A stretch of 64,000 bases of DNA, from assembly GCF_042677005.1 (NCBI RefSeq), contig NZ_JBHTIF010000001.1:124001-188000 (forward strand), written 5' to 3'. Under the pieces are notes generated by a model. That model ran no database searches. It was not told the DNA's origin and worked only from the letters and a program-made list of their open reading frames with translations. Made by a program: the position numbers and the translations under genes. Positions 44,711 through 55,640 of the stretch are shown piece after piece. Positions within the stretch are counted from its first letter, which is position 1, and the number at the start of each line of letters is the position of its first letter. This DNA is from Lysobacter_I brunescens (GTDB lineage Bacteria; Pseudomonadota; Gammaproteobacteria; Xanthomonadales; Xanthomonadaceae).

Positions 44711-46960
44711 TCAGGCCGTGTTGGCGCGCGGCGCGAACACCGCAGGCGCCACGTTCACCCGGTTGCGGCCGGCACGCTTGGCGGCGTACAGCGCCTTGTC
44801 GGCGCGATCCACCGCCGCGTGCGGCTGCTGTTCGCCCGGCGACTGCGAGGCCACGCCGATGCTGACCGTGAGCCCGAGCGACAGTTCCTGGTGTTCGATG
44901 AGGGTCGATTCAAGCGCGACGCGGATGTTTTCGGCGACGGCGCGCGCCATCTCCGATTGCCGGCCGGGGAGGATGACGAGGAATTCCTCGCCGCCGTAGC
45001 GACCGAACACGTCTTCCTCGTTCAGCTGCTCGTTGATGATCCGCGCCACTTCGCGCAGGCAGTGGTCGCCGCAGGCGTGGCCGTGCTGGTCGTTGATCGA
45101 CTTGAAACGGTCGATGTCGACGAACAGCACCGACAGCGGCGCCGACTTGCGCCCGGCCTCCTGGAAGGTGCGCAGCAGCGCCTGGTCGAGGCTGCGGCGG
45201 TTGAGCGCACCGGTCAGCGCATCGACCTCGGCGGTGTAGCGCAGGTGCAGCGCGGCGATGGCCTCGTCGGCCTGGAGCAGGGCCAGCCGCGCCAGTTCGC
45301 GCACCACGGTCAGCTCGTCGGGATGGAAAACGGTCGCGCCCGCGCGCTCCAGCACGATCAGTCCCCAGCCCGGCGGCCGCACCGGCAACGCCACCAGCGC
45401 CTCGATCGCCACCGGCACCGCGCCGCCGGTCTTGGTCACCGGGCGCTGCAGCTCCAGGCTGCCGGCCATCTGCCGGCGCAGGGTCTGCAGGCGCTGGCCG
45501 ATGGTGTTCTCGATCTCCGCCAGGTACGACGCCGGCTGCACCACCAGGGTGTCGCGTCCGTGGTAGCCGCGCGCCGCCGCCACCGCCGTGGTGGTCGGCA
45601 CCACGCGCCGGAGGTGCTCCAGCAGCAGCCGGAACACGATCGGCTGGATGGCGTCCTCCTGCGCGCCGCGCAGCGAGGTCTGCAGCGCGGTGAGCAGTTC
45701 GGTGCGCACCGCCTCGCGGTACATGCGCCGCTCGGAATCGGCGCGCGCGCGCTGTTCGCGGTCGCGCTGCTCGCGATACCGACTGATGCGGCTGATCAGG
45801 CCCACGCCCAGCATCGCCGCGCACAGCATCAGGCCCGCCTGGTAGCCGTAGAGCGTCCACAGGGTGCCGCCAAGCACGCCGCGCGCGGCGAGTTCCCACG
45901 CGAGCATGCCCGCGCCCAGCGCCAGCACCGACAGCAGCACGGGCGCGGCCAGCGGCACCCGGCGACGCCAGGCATCCACCGTGATCACCACGCCGGCGAC
46001 GCAGCCGCCCAGCCAGGCCAGCGGCATGAACCACGCGGAGAAGCCGTCCAGCGCCTGCCGCCAGGCCAGCAGCACGCCGGCCACCAGCAGCAGGAACACG
46101 CAGGCGTGGTTGAGCGCCGATTCCAGCAGCGGCCGCGACTGGCGGGTCTCGGCGTAGTCGAGCAGCACCCACAGCGCGGCCACTTCGAACACCAGCGACA
46201 TCGCATGCATGCCCGCGCCGCCCAGCACCAGCGTCAGGCCGAAGGGATCGAACAGATAGGCATGGCCGTCGAACGCCGCCATCAGCAGGCCCGCCGACAG
46301 GCAGAACACGAAGTACCAGAGGAAACTCTGGTCGCGCGAGGCGAAGAACAGGGCCAGCCCGACCACGCCCAGCGTGAACACGCTGGCGTAGCCGAAGGCG
46401 TTGAGCAGGGTCGTGCGCTGCACCTCGCGGTCGTAGCGCGCCTCGGTCATCACCTCCGGCTGCAGCGCGGTGGTGCGCAGCGCGGTGGCGGACAGCTGCA
46501 GGCGGATCTCGCCTTCCCAGGTGGACGGCAACCGATAGGCATAGCCGACCGGCAGCGGCACGTGCTCGGCATCGGGACGCAGGAAGCTGCGCTCGCCGCC
46601 CCGCCACACGCCGTCGACATCCACCTTCAGGGATTCGACCGGCACCCGACGCATCCACAGCACCCACTGCGGCGATTCCGGCGTACGCGGCGGGATCTCG
46701 AAGCGCAGCTCCGCGCGTGCGGTGCGGGTGGCCTCGTCCACGCCGAGCAGGAGGGCGCGGCCCTCGTGGCCCAGCGCGGGCAGGCGCCCGATGTTGTCCG
46801 GCTGGGGGATCACCGAAAGCGGCAGCGGCGCCACGCCCTCGTCCGGCAGGTGCGCACCCGGCATGAAGGCGTTCGCCAGCGCGAGCAGCACCAGCACCGC
46901 CAGACCGACGGCACGGAACCAGCCCAGGGGCTGTTCGATGCGGGCCATGCTCGTGCTCAT
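44711..46960 (-). CDS. 7TM diguanylate cyclase (7TMR-DISM-like, GGDEF)
   Basis: A 749-residue inner-membrane protein. After an N-terminal hydrophobic segment comes a periplasmic domain of about 150 residues, seven hydrophobic helices (about residues 185-385) of the 7TMR-DISM type, a coiled linker, a cytoplasmic GAF-like region (about 410-580), and a C-terminal GGDEF domain with DIDRFKSINDQHGHACGDHCL and the active-site RYGGEEF. It should make cyclic di-GMP. Five residues ahead of GGEEF stands NEED instead of RxxD, so the usual product-inhibition site is absent. It ends 34 bases after msrA starts upstream of it on the same strand. Confidence 0.92.
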   Translation of the reverse strand: MSTSMARIEQPLGWFRAVGLAVLVLLALANAFMPGAHLPDEGVAPLPLSVIPQPDNIGRLPALGHEGRALLLGVDEATRTARAELRFEIPPRTPESPQWVLWMRRVPVESLKVDVDGVWRGGERSFLRPDAEHVPLPVGYAYRLPSTWEGEIRLQLSATALRTTALQPEVMTEARYDREVQRTTLLNAFGYASVFTLGVVGLALFFASRDQSFLWYFVFCLSAGLLMAAFDGHAYLFDPFGLTLVLGGAGMHAMSLVFEVAALWVLLDYAETRQSRPLLESALNHACVFLLLVAGVLLAWRQALDGFSAWFMPLAWLGGCVAGVVITVDAWRRRVPLAAPVLLSVLALGAGMLAWELAARGVLGGTLWTLYGYQAGLMLCAAMLGVGLISRISRYREQRDREQRARADSERRMYREAVRTELLTALQTSLRGAQEDAIQPIVFRLLLEHLRRVVPTTTAVAAARGYHGRDTLVVQPASYLAEIENTIGQRLQTLRRQMAGSLELQRPVTKTGGAVPVAIEALVALPVRPPGWGLIVLERAGATVFHPDELTVVRELARLALLQADEAIAALHLRYTAEVDALTGALNRRSLDQALLRTFQEAGRKSAPLSVLFVDIDRFKSINDQHGHACGDHCLREVARIINEQLNEEDVFGRYGGEEFLVILPGRQSEMARAVAENIRVALESTLIEHQELSLGLTVSIGVASQSPGEQQPHAAVDRADKALYAAKRAGRNRVNVAPAVFAPRANTA

Positions 46961-47355
46961 CCGCGCGGGCCGGTCCCCCGGGCACGCCGGTTCCCCGGTG
47001 CGATGGCCGGGCAGGCGGGCGCGCGCCAGCGAACCGCGGAAACCTCGCCCGCAGGCAGATGGTCGTTGTCGATCATCGCGCGCCCCCCTTGTTCACCGAT
47101 GCCCCGCTGCGGCCTGCTCCGCCGGCATGCCTGCGTCGCGGCCCCCCGGATCCGGTGACGGCAGGATCCGATCAAAGCGTTCCACCCTACCACCGCCCGG
47201 CGACGGCTGGCAGCGCGGGCCCGCAATCCCGATTGCAAAGTGAGACCGGATGCCGTTGACCACCGGTGGCGCGATGATCGACTGCGCCGTCGCGCTCCCG
47301 GGCCGGCGAACCCATCCCGCCTGATAAACTGCGGGTTTTCGCAGCCCCACCGCCG
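46961..47355. other. Intergenic region before glnS
   Basis: About 395 bases between the divergent cyclase gene and glnS. No gene was supported: both strands have short open frames but no ribosome binding site with signal or domain. A palindrome CCACCGGTGG lies at 47260-47269, an AT-richer CTGATAAACT near 47321-47330 may be the glnS -10 region, and a small hairpin CTGCG/CGCAG sits at 47329-47344. Confidence 0.5.
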
Positions 47356-49110
<1,755 letters not shown>

Positions 49111-49124
49111 CGCGGCCCGCTGCA

Positions 49125-49149
49125 GGTTCGAATCCCCCTCTCTCCGCCA
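49125..49149 (+). pseudogene. Isolated 3' end of a tRNA-Ser gene
   Basis: A 25-base segment beginning GGTTCGAATC and ending CTCTCCGCCA matches the T-loop, 3' acceptor strand and CCA end of a bacterial tRNA-Ser gene. The 5' part of the tRNA is absent: the bases before it (GCTGCA) do not complete the T stem, and the glnS coding region lies immediately upstream. This is what a phage-type attachment site at a tRNA 3' end looks like after integration or excision. No integrase lies nearby. Confidence 0.75.
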
Positions 49150-49171
49150 GACCCGTCCAGGAGATCACCGC

Positions 49172-49642
49172 ATGCGCACGACCGTCGTCCTCGCCACCCT
49201 GGTGTTCGCGCTGTCGCTGATCGGCTGCACCGCGCCCTCGGCCACGCCCGAATCGCCTGCCGCACCCGAGGCGCCAGTCGCGGCGCAACCAGAACAGCCG
49301 GCCCAGCCTGCGCAGCCGGCGACACCCGAGCCGGCCACGCCGCCGGTGGTGGCCGAACCGGCACCGGGCAGCGCGCCTGCGGCATCGCCGATCGCCGGCG
49401 CGCTCCAGAGTCCGAGCCGCGCCTGCAAGGTCGACGCGGACTGCGCGGTGAAGAACGTCGGCAACTGCTGCGGTGCGTTCCCGATGTGCGTGAACAAGGA
49501 CGCGAAGACCGATCCCGCCGCCGTGCAGGCGCAGTGCGCGAAGGACGGCATGGCCTCGGTCTGCGGCTTCAAGGAGATCAGCGGCTGCCAGTGCGTGCAG
49601 GGCACGTGCCAGGACATCGCCGACGGCGCGCAGGTGATGTGA
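49172..49642 (+). CDS. Cys-rich lipoprotein
   Basis: A 156-residue predicted lipoprotein: signal sequence with lipobox LIGC (Cys19), then a Pro/Ala/Glu-rich linker with PEQPAQPAQPATPEPATPP-type repeats to about residue 75. The C-terminal domain has ten cysteines (CKVDADC, NCCG, MC, QC, VC, CQC, TC) likely forming disulfides in the periplasm or outer membrane. CxxDxDC-type beginnings occur in small disulfide-rich domains of unknown role. The start has AGGAGATCACC upstream. Its stop overlaps the next gene (TGATG). Confidence 0.85.
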   Translation: MRTTVVLATLVFALSLIGCTAPSATPESPAAPEAPVAAQPEQPAQPAQPATPEPATPPVVAEPAPGSAPAASPIAGALQSPSRACKVDADCAVKNVGNCCGAFPMCVNKDAKTDPAAVQAQCAKDGMASVCGFKEISGCQCVQGTCQDIADGAQVM

Positions 49643-50217
49643 TGCTGTACGCGCAGGTCCATCTCACCCTGCCCGCCTGGGTCCACGACGCCGTCGACAC
49701 TTCGCGCGCCTACGCCAGCGATGCCGACAAGGTCGCGCTGGCCGTGGCGCTGTCGCGCGGCAACGTCGAACATGCCAGCGGCGGCCCTTTCGGCGCAGCG
49801 GTGTTCGGCCCGGACGACCGCATCGTCGCCGTCGGCGTGAACCGCGTGCTGCCGCACAGCTGCTCGGTCGCGCATGCGGAGATGATGGCCTACATGCTCG
49901 CGCAGCAGCGCACCCAGCGCGCGCGCCTCAACCGCGACGCGGACGACCGCGCCGTCGGCCCGATCACCCTGGCCACGTCCTCGCAGCCCTGCTGCCAGTG
50001 CTACGGCGCGACGATCTGGGCCGGCATCGATCGCCTGCTGATCGGCGCCCGCGCCGAGGATGTCATGGCGCTGACGCCCTTCGACGAAGGCCCGCTGCCC
50101 GCCGACTGGATCGGCGAGCTGGAAAAGCGCGGCATCGCCGTGACCCGCGACATCGAGCGCGACGCCGCCTGCGACGTGCTGCGCGCATACGGCAGCGGCG
50201 GCGGTTCGCTGTATTGA
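49642..50217 (+). CDS. Cytidine deaminase-like nucleoside deaminase
   Basis: A 191-residue zinc deaminase fold. Zinc ligands and catalytic base are HAE (H78, E80) and PCCQC (C117 and C120), matching the (H/C)AE...PCxxC motif. GGPFGAAVFGPDDRIVAVGVNRV is characteristic of the guanine deaminase and TadA-like branch, and length exceeds TadA, so a free-base or nucleoside deaminase is more likely than tRNA editing. It is coupled by one-base overlaps to the lipoprotein and to rlmM. Substrate cannot be read from sequence. Confidence 0.88.
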   Translation: MLYAQVHLTLPAWVHDAVDTSRAYASDADKVALAVALSRGNVEHASGGPFGAAVFGPDDRIVAVGVNRVLPHSCSVAHAEMMAYMLAQQRTQRARLNRDADDRAVGPITLATSSQPCCQCYGATIWAGIDRLLIGARAEDVMALTPFDEGPLPADWIGELEKRGIAVTRDIERDAACDVLRAYGSGGGSLY

Positions 50218-51347
50218 TGCAGGGCCTTCTCTGCTACTGCCGCGCCGGTTTCGAGCCCGAACTCGCCGCCGAACTCACCGAACGCGCCGCCGAGGCCGGG
50301 CACGCCGGCTATGCGCGTACCGAGCGCAACAGCGGCCATGCGCTGTTCCTCTGCGAGGAAGCGGATGCGCTGTCTGAAGCACTGCCCTTCGCCGACCTGA
50401 TCTTCGCGCGACAGAAACTGCAACTGATCGCCGAACTGCGCGGCCTCGACCCGAAGGACCGCATCACGCCGATGCTCGAAGCGCTGGGGATGTTCTGTGG
50501 GAGCGACGCAAGTCGCGATCCGAGCGCCAGAACATCCTCCGAAGGGACATCGCGACTTGCGTCGCTCCCACAAAAGAACACATTCGGCACCCTCGTCGTC
50601 GAGCATCCCGACAGCGACGAGGCCAAGCCGCTCGCCGGGCTCGCGCGCAGCTTCGGCAACGCGCTGCGTCCGGCGCTGCGCAAGGCCGGACTGCTCAGCG
50701 CGCAGGACAACGATCGCCTGCCGCGCCTGCACGTCTGCTTCGTCGATGGAGACCACGCCTTCCTCGCGACCAGCGATCCGCGCGACAGCGCGCCGTGGTC
50801 GATGGGCGTGCCGCGCCTGAAGATGCACGCGGACGCGCCCTCGCGCTCGGCGCTGAAGCTGGAGGAAGCCATCCTCACCCTGCTCACCGCGGACGAGCGC
50901 GCGACGCTGCTGCGCGAAGGCATGCGCGCCGCCGACCTCGGCGCCGCACCCGGCGGCTGGACCTGGGTGCTGACCCGGCACAAGCTGCAGGTCACCGCCA
51001 TCGACAACGGTCCGCTGCGCCCGCACGTGATGGACACCGGACTGGTGCAGCACCTGCGCGCCGACGGTTTCGCCTGGCACCCGACGAAACCACTGGACTG
51101 GATGGTCTGCGACATGGTCGAGCAACCCTCGCGCGTCGCCGGCCGCATGGCGGAGTGGTTCCGTGAAGGCTGGTGCCGGCACGCGATCTTCAACCTCAAG
51201 CTGCCGATGAAGAAGCGCTGGCAGGAAACCCGGCTCTGCCTCGACCGCTTCGCCGCGCAGGCCGGCAAGCCGCTGACCATCCGCGCGAAGCAGCTCTACC
51301 ACGACCGTGAAGAGATCACGGTGTTCGCGACGCCTGCGGGGCGCTAG
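50217..51347 (+). CDS. rlmM: 23S rRNA (cytidine-2498-2'-O)-methyltransferase
   Basis: Methylates the 2'-O of C2498 in 23S rRNA. It is 376 residues: a THUMP-like N-terminal domain (CYCRAGFEPELAAELTERA) and a C-terminal Rossmann domain with AADLGAAPGGWTWVL (SAM site), DWMVCDMVE and FNLKLPMKKRW. About 28 residues (92-119, from CGSDASRD to SLPQKN) are encoded by an inverted REP-like repeat and interrupt the conserved run MLEALGM...FGTLVVEHPDSDEAK. The insertion keeps the frame and adds no stop. The start overlaps the deaminase stop (TGATG). Confidence 0.94.
   Translation: MQGLLCYCRAGFEPELAAELTERAAEAGHAGYARTERNSGHALFLCEEADALSEALPFADLIFARQKLQLIAELRGLDPKDRITPMLEALGMFCGSDASRDPSARTSSEGTSRLASLPQKNTFGTLVVEHPDSDEAKPLAGLARSFGNALRPALRKAGLLSAQDNDRLPRLHVCFVDGDHAFLATSDPRDSAPWSMGVPRLKMHADAPSRSALKLEEAILTLLTADERATLLREGMRAADLGAAPGGWTWVLTRHKLQVTAIDNGPLRPHVMDTGLVQHLRADGFAWHPTKPLDWMVCDMVEQPSRVAGRMAEWFREGWCRHAIFNLKLPMKKRWQETRLCLDRFAAQAGKPLTIRAKQLYHDREEITVFATPAGR
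50491..50580. repeat. REP doublet inserted inside rlmM
   Basis: Perfect inverted arms of 24 bases at 50496-50519 (TGTGGGAGCGACGCAAG...) and 50549-50572 (...CTTGCGTCGCTCCCACA), separated by a 29-base spacer with a few partly matching bases. The flanking TGTTC and GAACA extend the symmetry. The unit GGGAGCGACGCAAGTCGCGA is of the REP type spread between genes in Xanthomonas-like and Pseudomonas genomes. Confidence 0.92.
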
Positions 51348-51379
51348 GATCGGACTTCGATCTGCACCTCGCCGCTTCC

Positions 51380-52186
51380 ATGACCGAACTGCTCCCGCCC
51401 CACCCCGCCATCCCCGCCGACGTCCACGCGGACATCCTCCGCCGCCTGCAGCGCGCCGAGGAAGAACACGGCGTGCGCATCCTGCTCGCGGTGGAATCCG
51501 GCAGCCGTGCCTGGGGCTTCGCCTCGCCGAACTCCGATTACGACGTGCGCTTCATCTACGCGCATCCGCCGGCGTGGTACCAGGCCGTGGACCTGGAAGA
51601 GAAACGCGACGTCATCGAATACCCGATCGTCGACGACATCGACCTCAACGGCTGGGACGTGCGCAAGGCGCTGCGCCTGCTGTGGAAGTCGAACCCCGCC
51701 TTCGTCGAATGGGCGCAGTCGCCGATCCGCTACATCGTGCGCGGCGGTTTCGCGGACGCGGCTCGCCAGCTGCTGCCGGAGGTCTATTCGGTCGAAAGCG
51801 GCATGTACCACTACCGCAGCATGGCGAAGAACACCGAACGCGCCTATCTGCGCGAACCGCAGGTCTCGCTGAAGAAATACTTCTACGCGCTGCGTCCGCT
51901 GCTGGCGGTGCGCTGGCTGGAACGCTACGGCACGCCGGCGCCGATCGAGTTCGACAGGCTGCTGCACCTGATCGAGGACCGGGCTGACCTGTGCACGGCG
52001 ATCGACGACCTGCTCGCGCGCAAGCGCCAGGCACCGGAGACCTGGGTCGGCGACGCCGTGCCGGTCATCGGCGCGTTCGTGACCGAGGAACTGGCGCGTC
52101 TGGAATCGATGCAGCCATCGGTCGAACGCCGGCCATCGGCGCTGCCTGCGTTGAACGCGCTGTTCCACACCGTCCTGTCGGAATGA
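51380..52186 (+). CDS. RlaP-type RNA-repair nucleotidyltransferase
   Basis: A 268-residue nucleotidyltransferase of the polymerase-beta superfamily (COG3541, Pfam RlaP). The active site reads VESGSRAWGFASPNSDYDVRFIY, a GS helix followed by DxD. YHYRSMAKNTERAYL and KKYFYALRPLLAVRWLERYG are typical of the family. RlaP proteins are described in computational studies as parts of RNA-repair clusters with kinases, ligases and Thg1-like polymerases. It is monocistronic here; a polynucleotide-kinase-like gene and a Thg1-like gene occur 10 kb downstream. Substrate is unproven. Confidence 0.9.
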   Translation: MTELLPPHPAIPADVHADILRRLQRAEEEHGVRILLAVESGSRAWGFASPNSDYDVRFIYAHPPAWYQAVDLEEKRDVIEYPIVDDIDLNGWDVRKALRLLWKSNPAFVEWAQSPIRYIVRGGFADAARQLLPEVYSVESGMYHYRSMAKNTERAYLREPQVSLKKYFYALRPLLAVRWLERYGTPAPIEFDRLLHLIEDRADLCTAIDDLLARKRQAPETWVGDAVPVIGAFVTEELARLESMQPSVERRPSALPALNALFHTVLSE

Positions 52187-52227
52187 CGGGCTTCCGGGCT
52201 GTCACGTCCGTCTGTTAAGTTGACGGC

Positions 52228-52620
52228 ATGGCCGTCGGCATCCTCCTCATCACCCATCCCGGCATCGGCAGTGCCCTGGTCGACGTTGCGACCCGGATCC
52301 TGCGTCAGCTGCCGCTGAAGACCGAAGCGTTCGAACTCGCGTTCGACGCCGACGTTTCGCTCGCCCTGCCCCAGGCCAGCGCCGCCCTGCGTCGCGTCGA
52401 CGCCGGCGAAGGCGTGCTGGTCCTCACCGACCTGTACGGCGGTTCGCCGAGCAACCTCGCCGCGCAGGTCGCGCGGCTGGGTACGCCGGTGCGCCGCGTC
52501 TCGTCGCTCAACCTGCCGATGCTGCTGCGGGTGATGAACTACGCCGACCTGCCGCTCGACGAACTGCCTGCGGTCGCCGCCGCAGGCGCGCGCAACGGCG
52601 TGCGCATGGACGACGCCTGA
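52228..52620 (+). CDS. PTS EIIA component, mannose-family type
   Basis: A 130-residue EIIA-Man fold protein. The phospho-accepting histidine is His10 in LLITHPGIG, and VLVLTDLYGGSPSN is the family signature. No EIIB or EIIC transporter lies nearby, so it probably has a regulatory role as part of the HPr/EI phosphorelay encoded just downstream, as in proteobacterial PTS systems that do not move sugar. Confidence 0.93.
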   Translation: MAVGILLITHPGIGSALVDVATRILRQLPLKTEAFELAFDADVSLALPQASAALRRVDAGEGVLVLTDLYGGSPSNLAAQVARLGTPVRRVSSLNLPMLLRVMNYADLPLDELPAVAAAGARNGVRMDDA

Positions 52621-52681
52621 CCATGACACACCACCTCCCCACCCACCTCACCACTCGCCGCACCCGCACCGGACCTTCGCC

Positions 52682-52950
52682 ATGATCGAACGCGAACTGC
52701 CCATCCAGAACCGCCTCGGCCTGCACGCACGCGCCACCGCAAAACTGGTCCAGACCGTCTCCGGGTTCCGCTGCGCCGCCACCGTCTCGGCCAAGGGCCG
52801 CGAAGTGAACGCCAAGAGCATCATGGGCGTGATGCTGCTCGCGGCAGGCCACGGCAGCACGGTCGTGGTCCGCACCGACGGCGAGGACGAAGCCGCGGCG
52901 ATGGACGCCATCGTCTCGCTGTTCGAACGCCGCTTCGACGAGGACAGCTG

Positions 52951-52951
<1 letters not shown>
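52682..52951 (+). CDS. ptsH: Phosphocarrier protein HPr
   Basis: An 89-residue HPr with the phosphorylated His15 in NRLGLHARATAKLV and the serine regulatory site in AKSIMGVMLLAA, which would allow HPr kinase control. Its stop overlaps the ptsI ATG by one base. Confidence 0.95.
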
Positions 52952-54684
<1,733 letters not shown>

Positions 54685-54766
54685 TCGGCCAGAGCGCGAA
54701 CACGGTTCGCGCTTTGGGGCGTCCGGCGCCCTAGAATCGCGCTTTCGACAGGAAGCTGCGCCCTCC

Positions 54767-55471
54767 ATGACCGAAGATGCCGGCACGCCCGCACCGCAGT
54801 TCTCCGAGAACTGGTTCGAGTACAACATCCCGCACTGGGAGCGCTGGCTCGGCGATTTCCGCGGCCGGCCGGGCCTGCGCGCGCTGGAGATCGGCAGCTT
54901 CGAAGGCCGGTCGACGCTGTGGCTGTGCGAACACATCCTCACCGCCGAGGACAGCCGGATCGATTGCCTGGACCTGTTCGCGGCCGACCCGGTCTATGGT
55001 GATTACCACGCCCGCTTCCGCGCCAACACGGCAGCGCACGCGGACAGGATCCGCGAGTTCCCCGGCTACAGCTTCGACGGCCTGCGCCGGGTCGAGGGCG
55101 AATACGACATCGTCTACATCGACGGCTGGCACTCCGCCTTCGGCGCGCTGGCCGATGGCGTGATGAGCTGGCCGCTGCTCAAGGTCGGCGGCGTGATGAT
55201 CTTCGACGATTACCTGTGGGTGCCGCCGAAGTACAAGCTGAAGAAGCCCAATCGCCTCGTCCGCCTCTGGGCAAAGCTGCGCGGCAGCCACTGGCGTCAC
55301 GAAGCGCTGCTGAAGCAGATCGAGTCGGTCGCGACGGAAACCCCGAAGCTCGGCGTCGACGGCCTGCTCGCCACGCTGGCCGGCCAGTACGAGCTGCTCG
55401 GCACCAGCAACCAGCTGGCGATACGCAAGACACGCGGCTTCGACCAGGGACAGGTCGGTCACGACACCTGA
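54767..55471 (+). CDS. Class I SAM-dependent methyltransferase
   Basis: A 234-residue cytosolic protein of the Methyltransf_24 type. The SAM site is LEIGSFEGRSTLWLCEHIL, followed by IDCLDLF and the YDIVYIDGWHSAFGALAD motif, with FDDYLW near the end; this form is common among O-methyltransferases acting on small molecules or glycans. Substrate is unknown. The open frame extends into ptsI upstream, but the ATG at 54767 begins the conserved region. It is convergent with purL. Confidence 0.85.
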   Translation: MTEDAGTPAPQFSENWFEYNIPHWERWLGDFRGRPGLRALEIGSFEGRSTLWLCEHILTAEDSRIDCLDLFAADPVYGDYHARFRANTAAHADRIREFPGYSFDGLRRVEGEYDIVYIDGWHSAFGALADGVMSWPLLKVGGVMIFDDYLWVPPKYKLKKPNRLVRLWAKLRGSHWRHEALLKQIESVATETPKLGVDGLLATLAGQYELLGTSNQLAIRKTRGFDQGQVGHDT

Positions 55472-55501
55472 TGGTCTGCGTGCAGCGTGGCGCCAGCCAC
55501 C

Positions 55502-55619
55502 TGTAGAGCAGAGCGCAGCTCCGCTGCTTCCTTTCCGTCGCCCGTGGCCTCGCAGCCACAGGCTCTGGACGGATCCGGGCTTGCGGATGCGCAGCAGCGG
55601 ATCTTCGATCCGCTCTACA
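55502..55619. repeat. REP-like inverted repeat pair between convergent genes
   Basis: TGTAGAGC (55502-55509) and GCTCTACA (55612-55619) bound a 118-base element. Each end continues into a related GC-rich unit: AGCGCAGCTCCGCTGC on the left, and GCAGCGGATCTTCGATCCGC on the right, itself a hairpin. It looks like two diverged REP units in inverted orientation and could end both the methyltransferase and purL transcripts. Confidence 0.75.
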
Positions 55620-55640
55620 TTGCACCCGTCAAGCCGCCGC

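Noticed and set aside
47260..47269. CCACCGGTGG near glnS as a third copy of the lyase operator
   Set aside because: It shares only ACCGGT with the operator, lacks the GTCATT half and AT-rich flanks, and precedes an unrelated housekeeping gene.
46961..47355. Short open frames before glnS on both strands
   Set aside because: No ribosome binding site, signal peptide or conserved pattern; Arg/Pro-rich composition of random GC-rich frames.
50217..51347. rlmM as a pseudogene because of the inserted repeat
   Set aside because: The insertion is a multiple of three, contains no stop in this frame, and all catalytic motifs remain in one reading frame.
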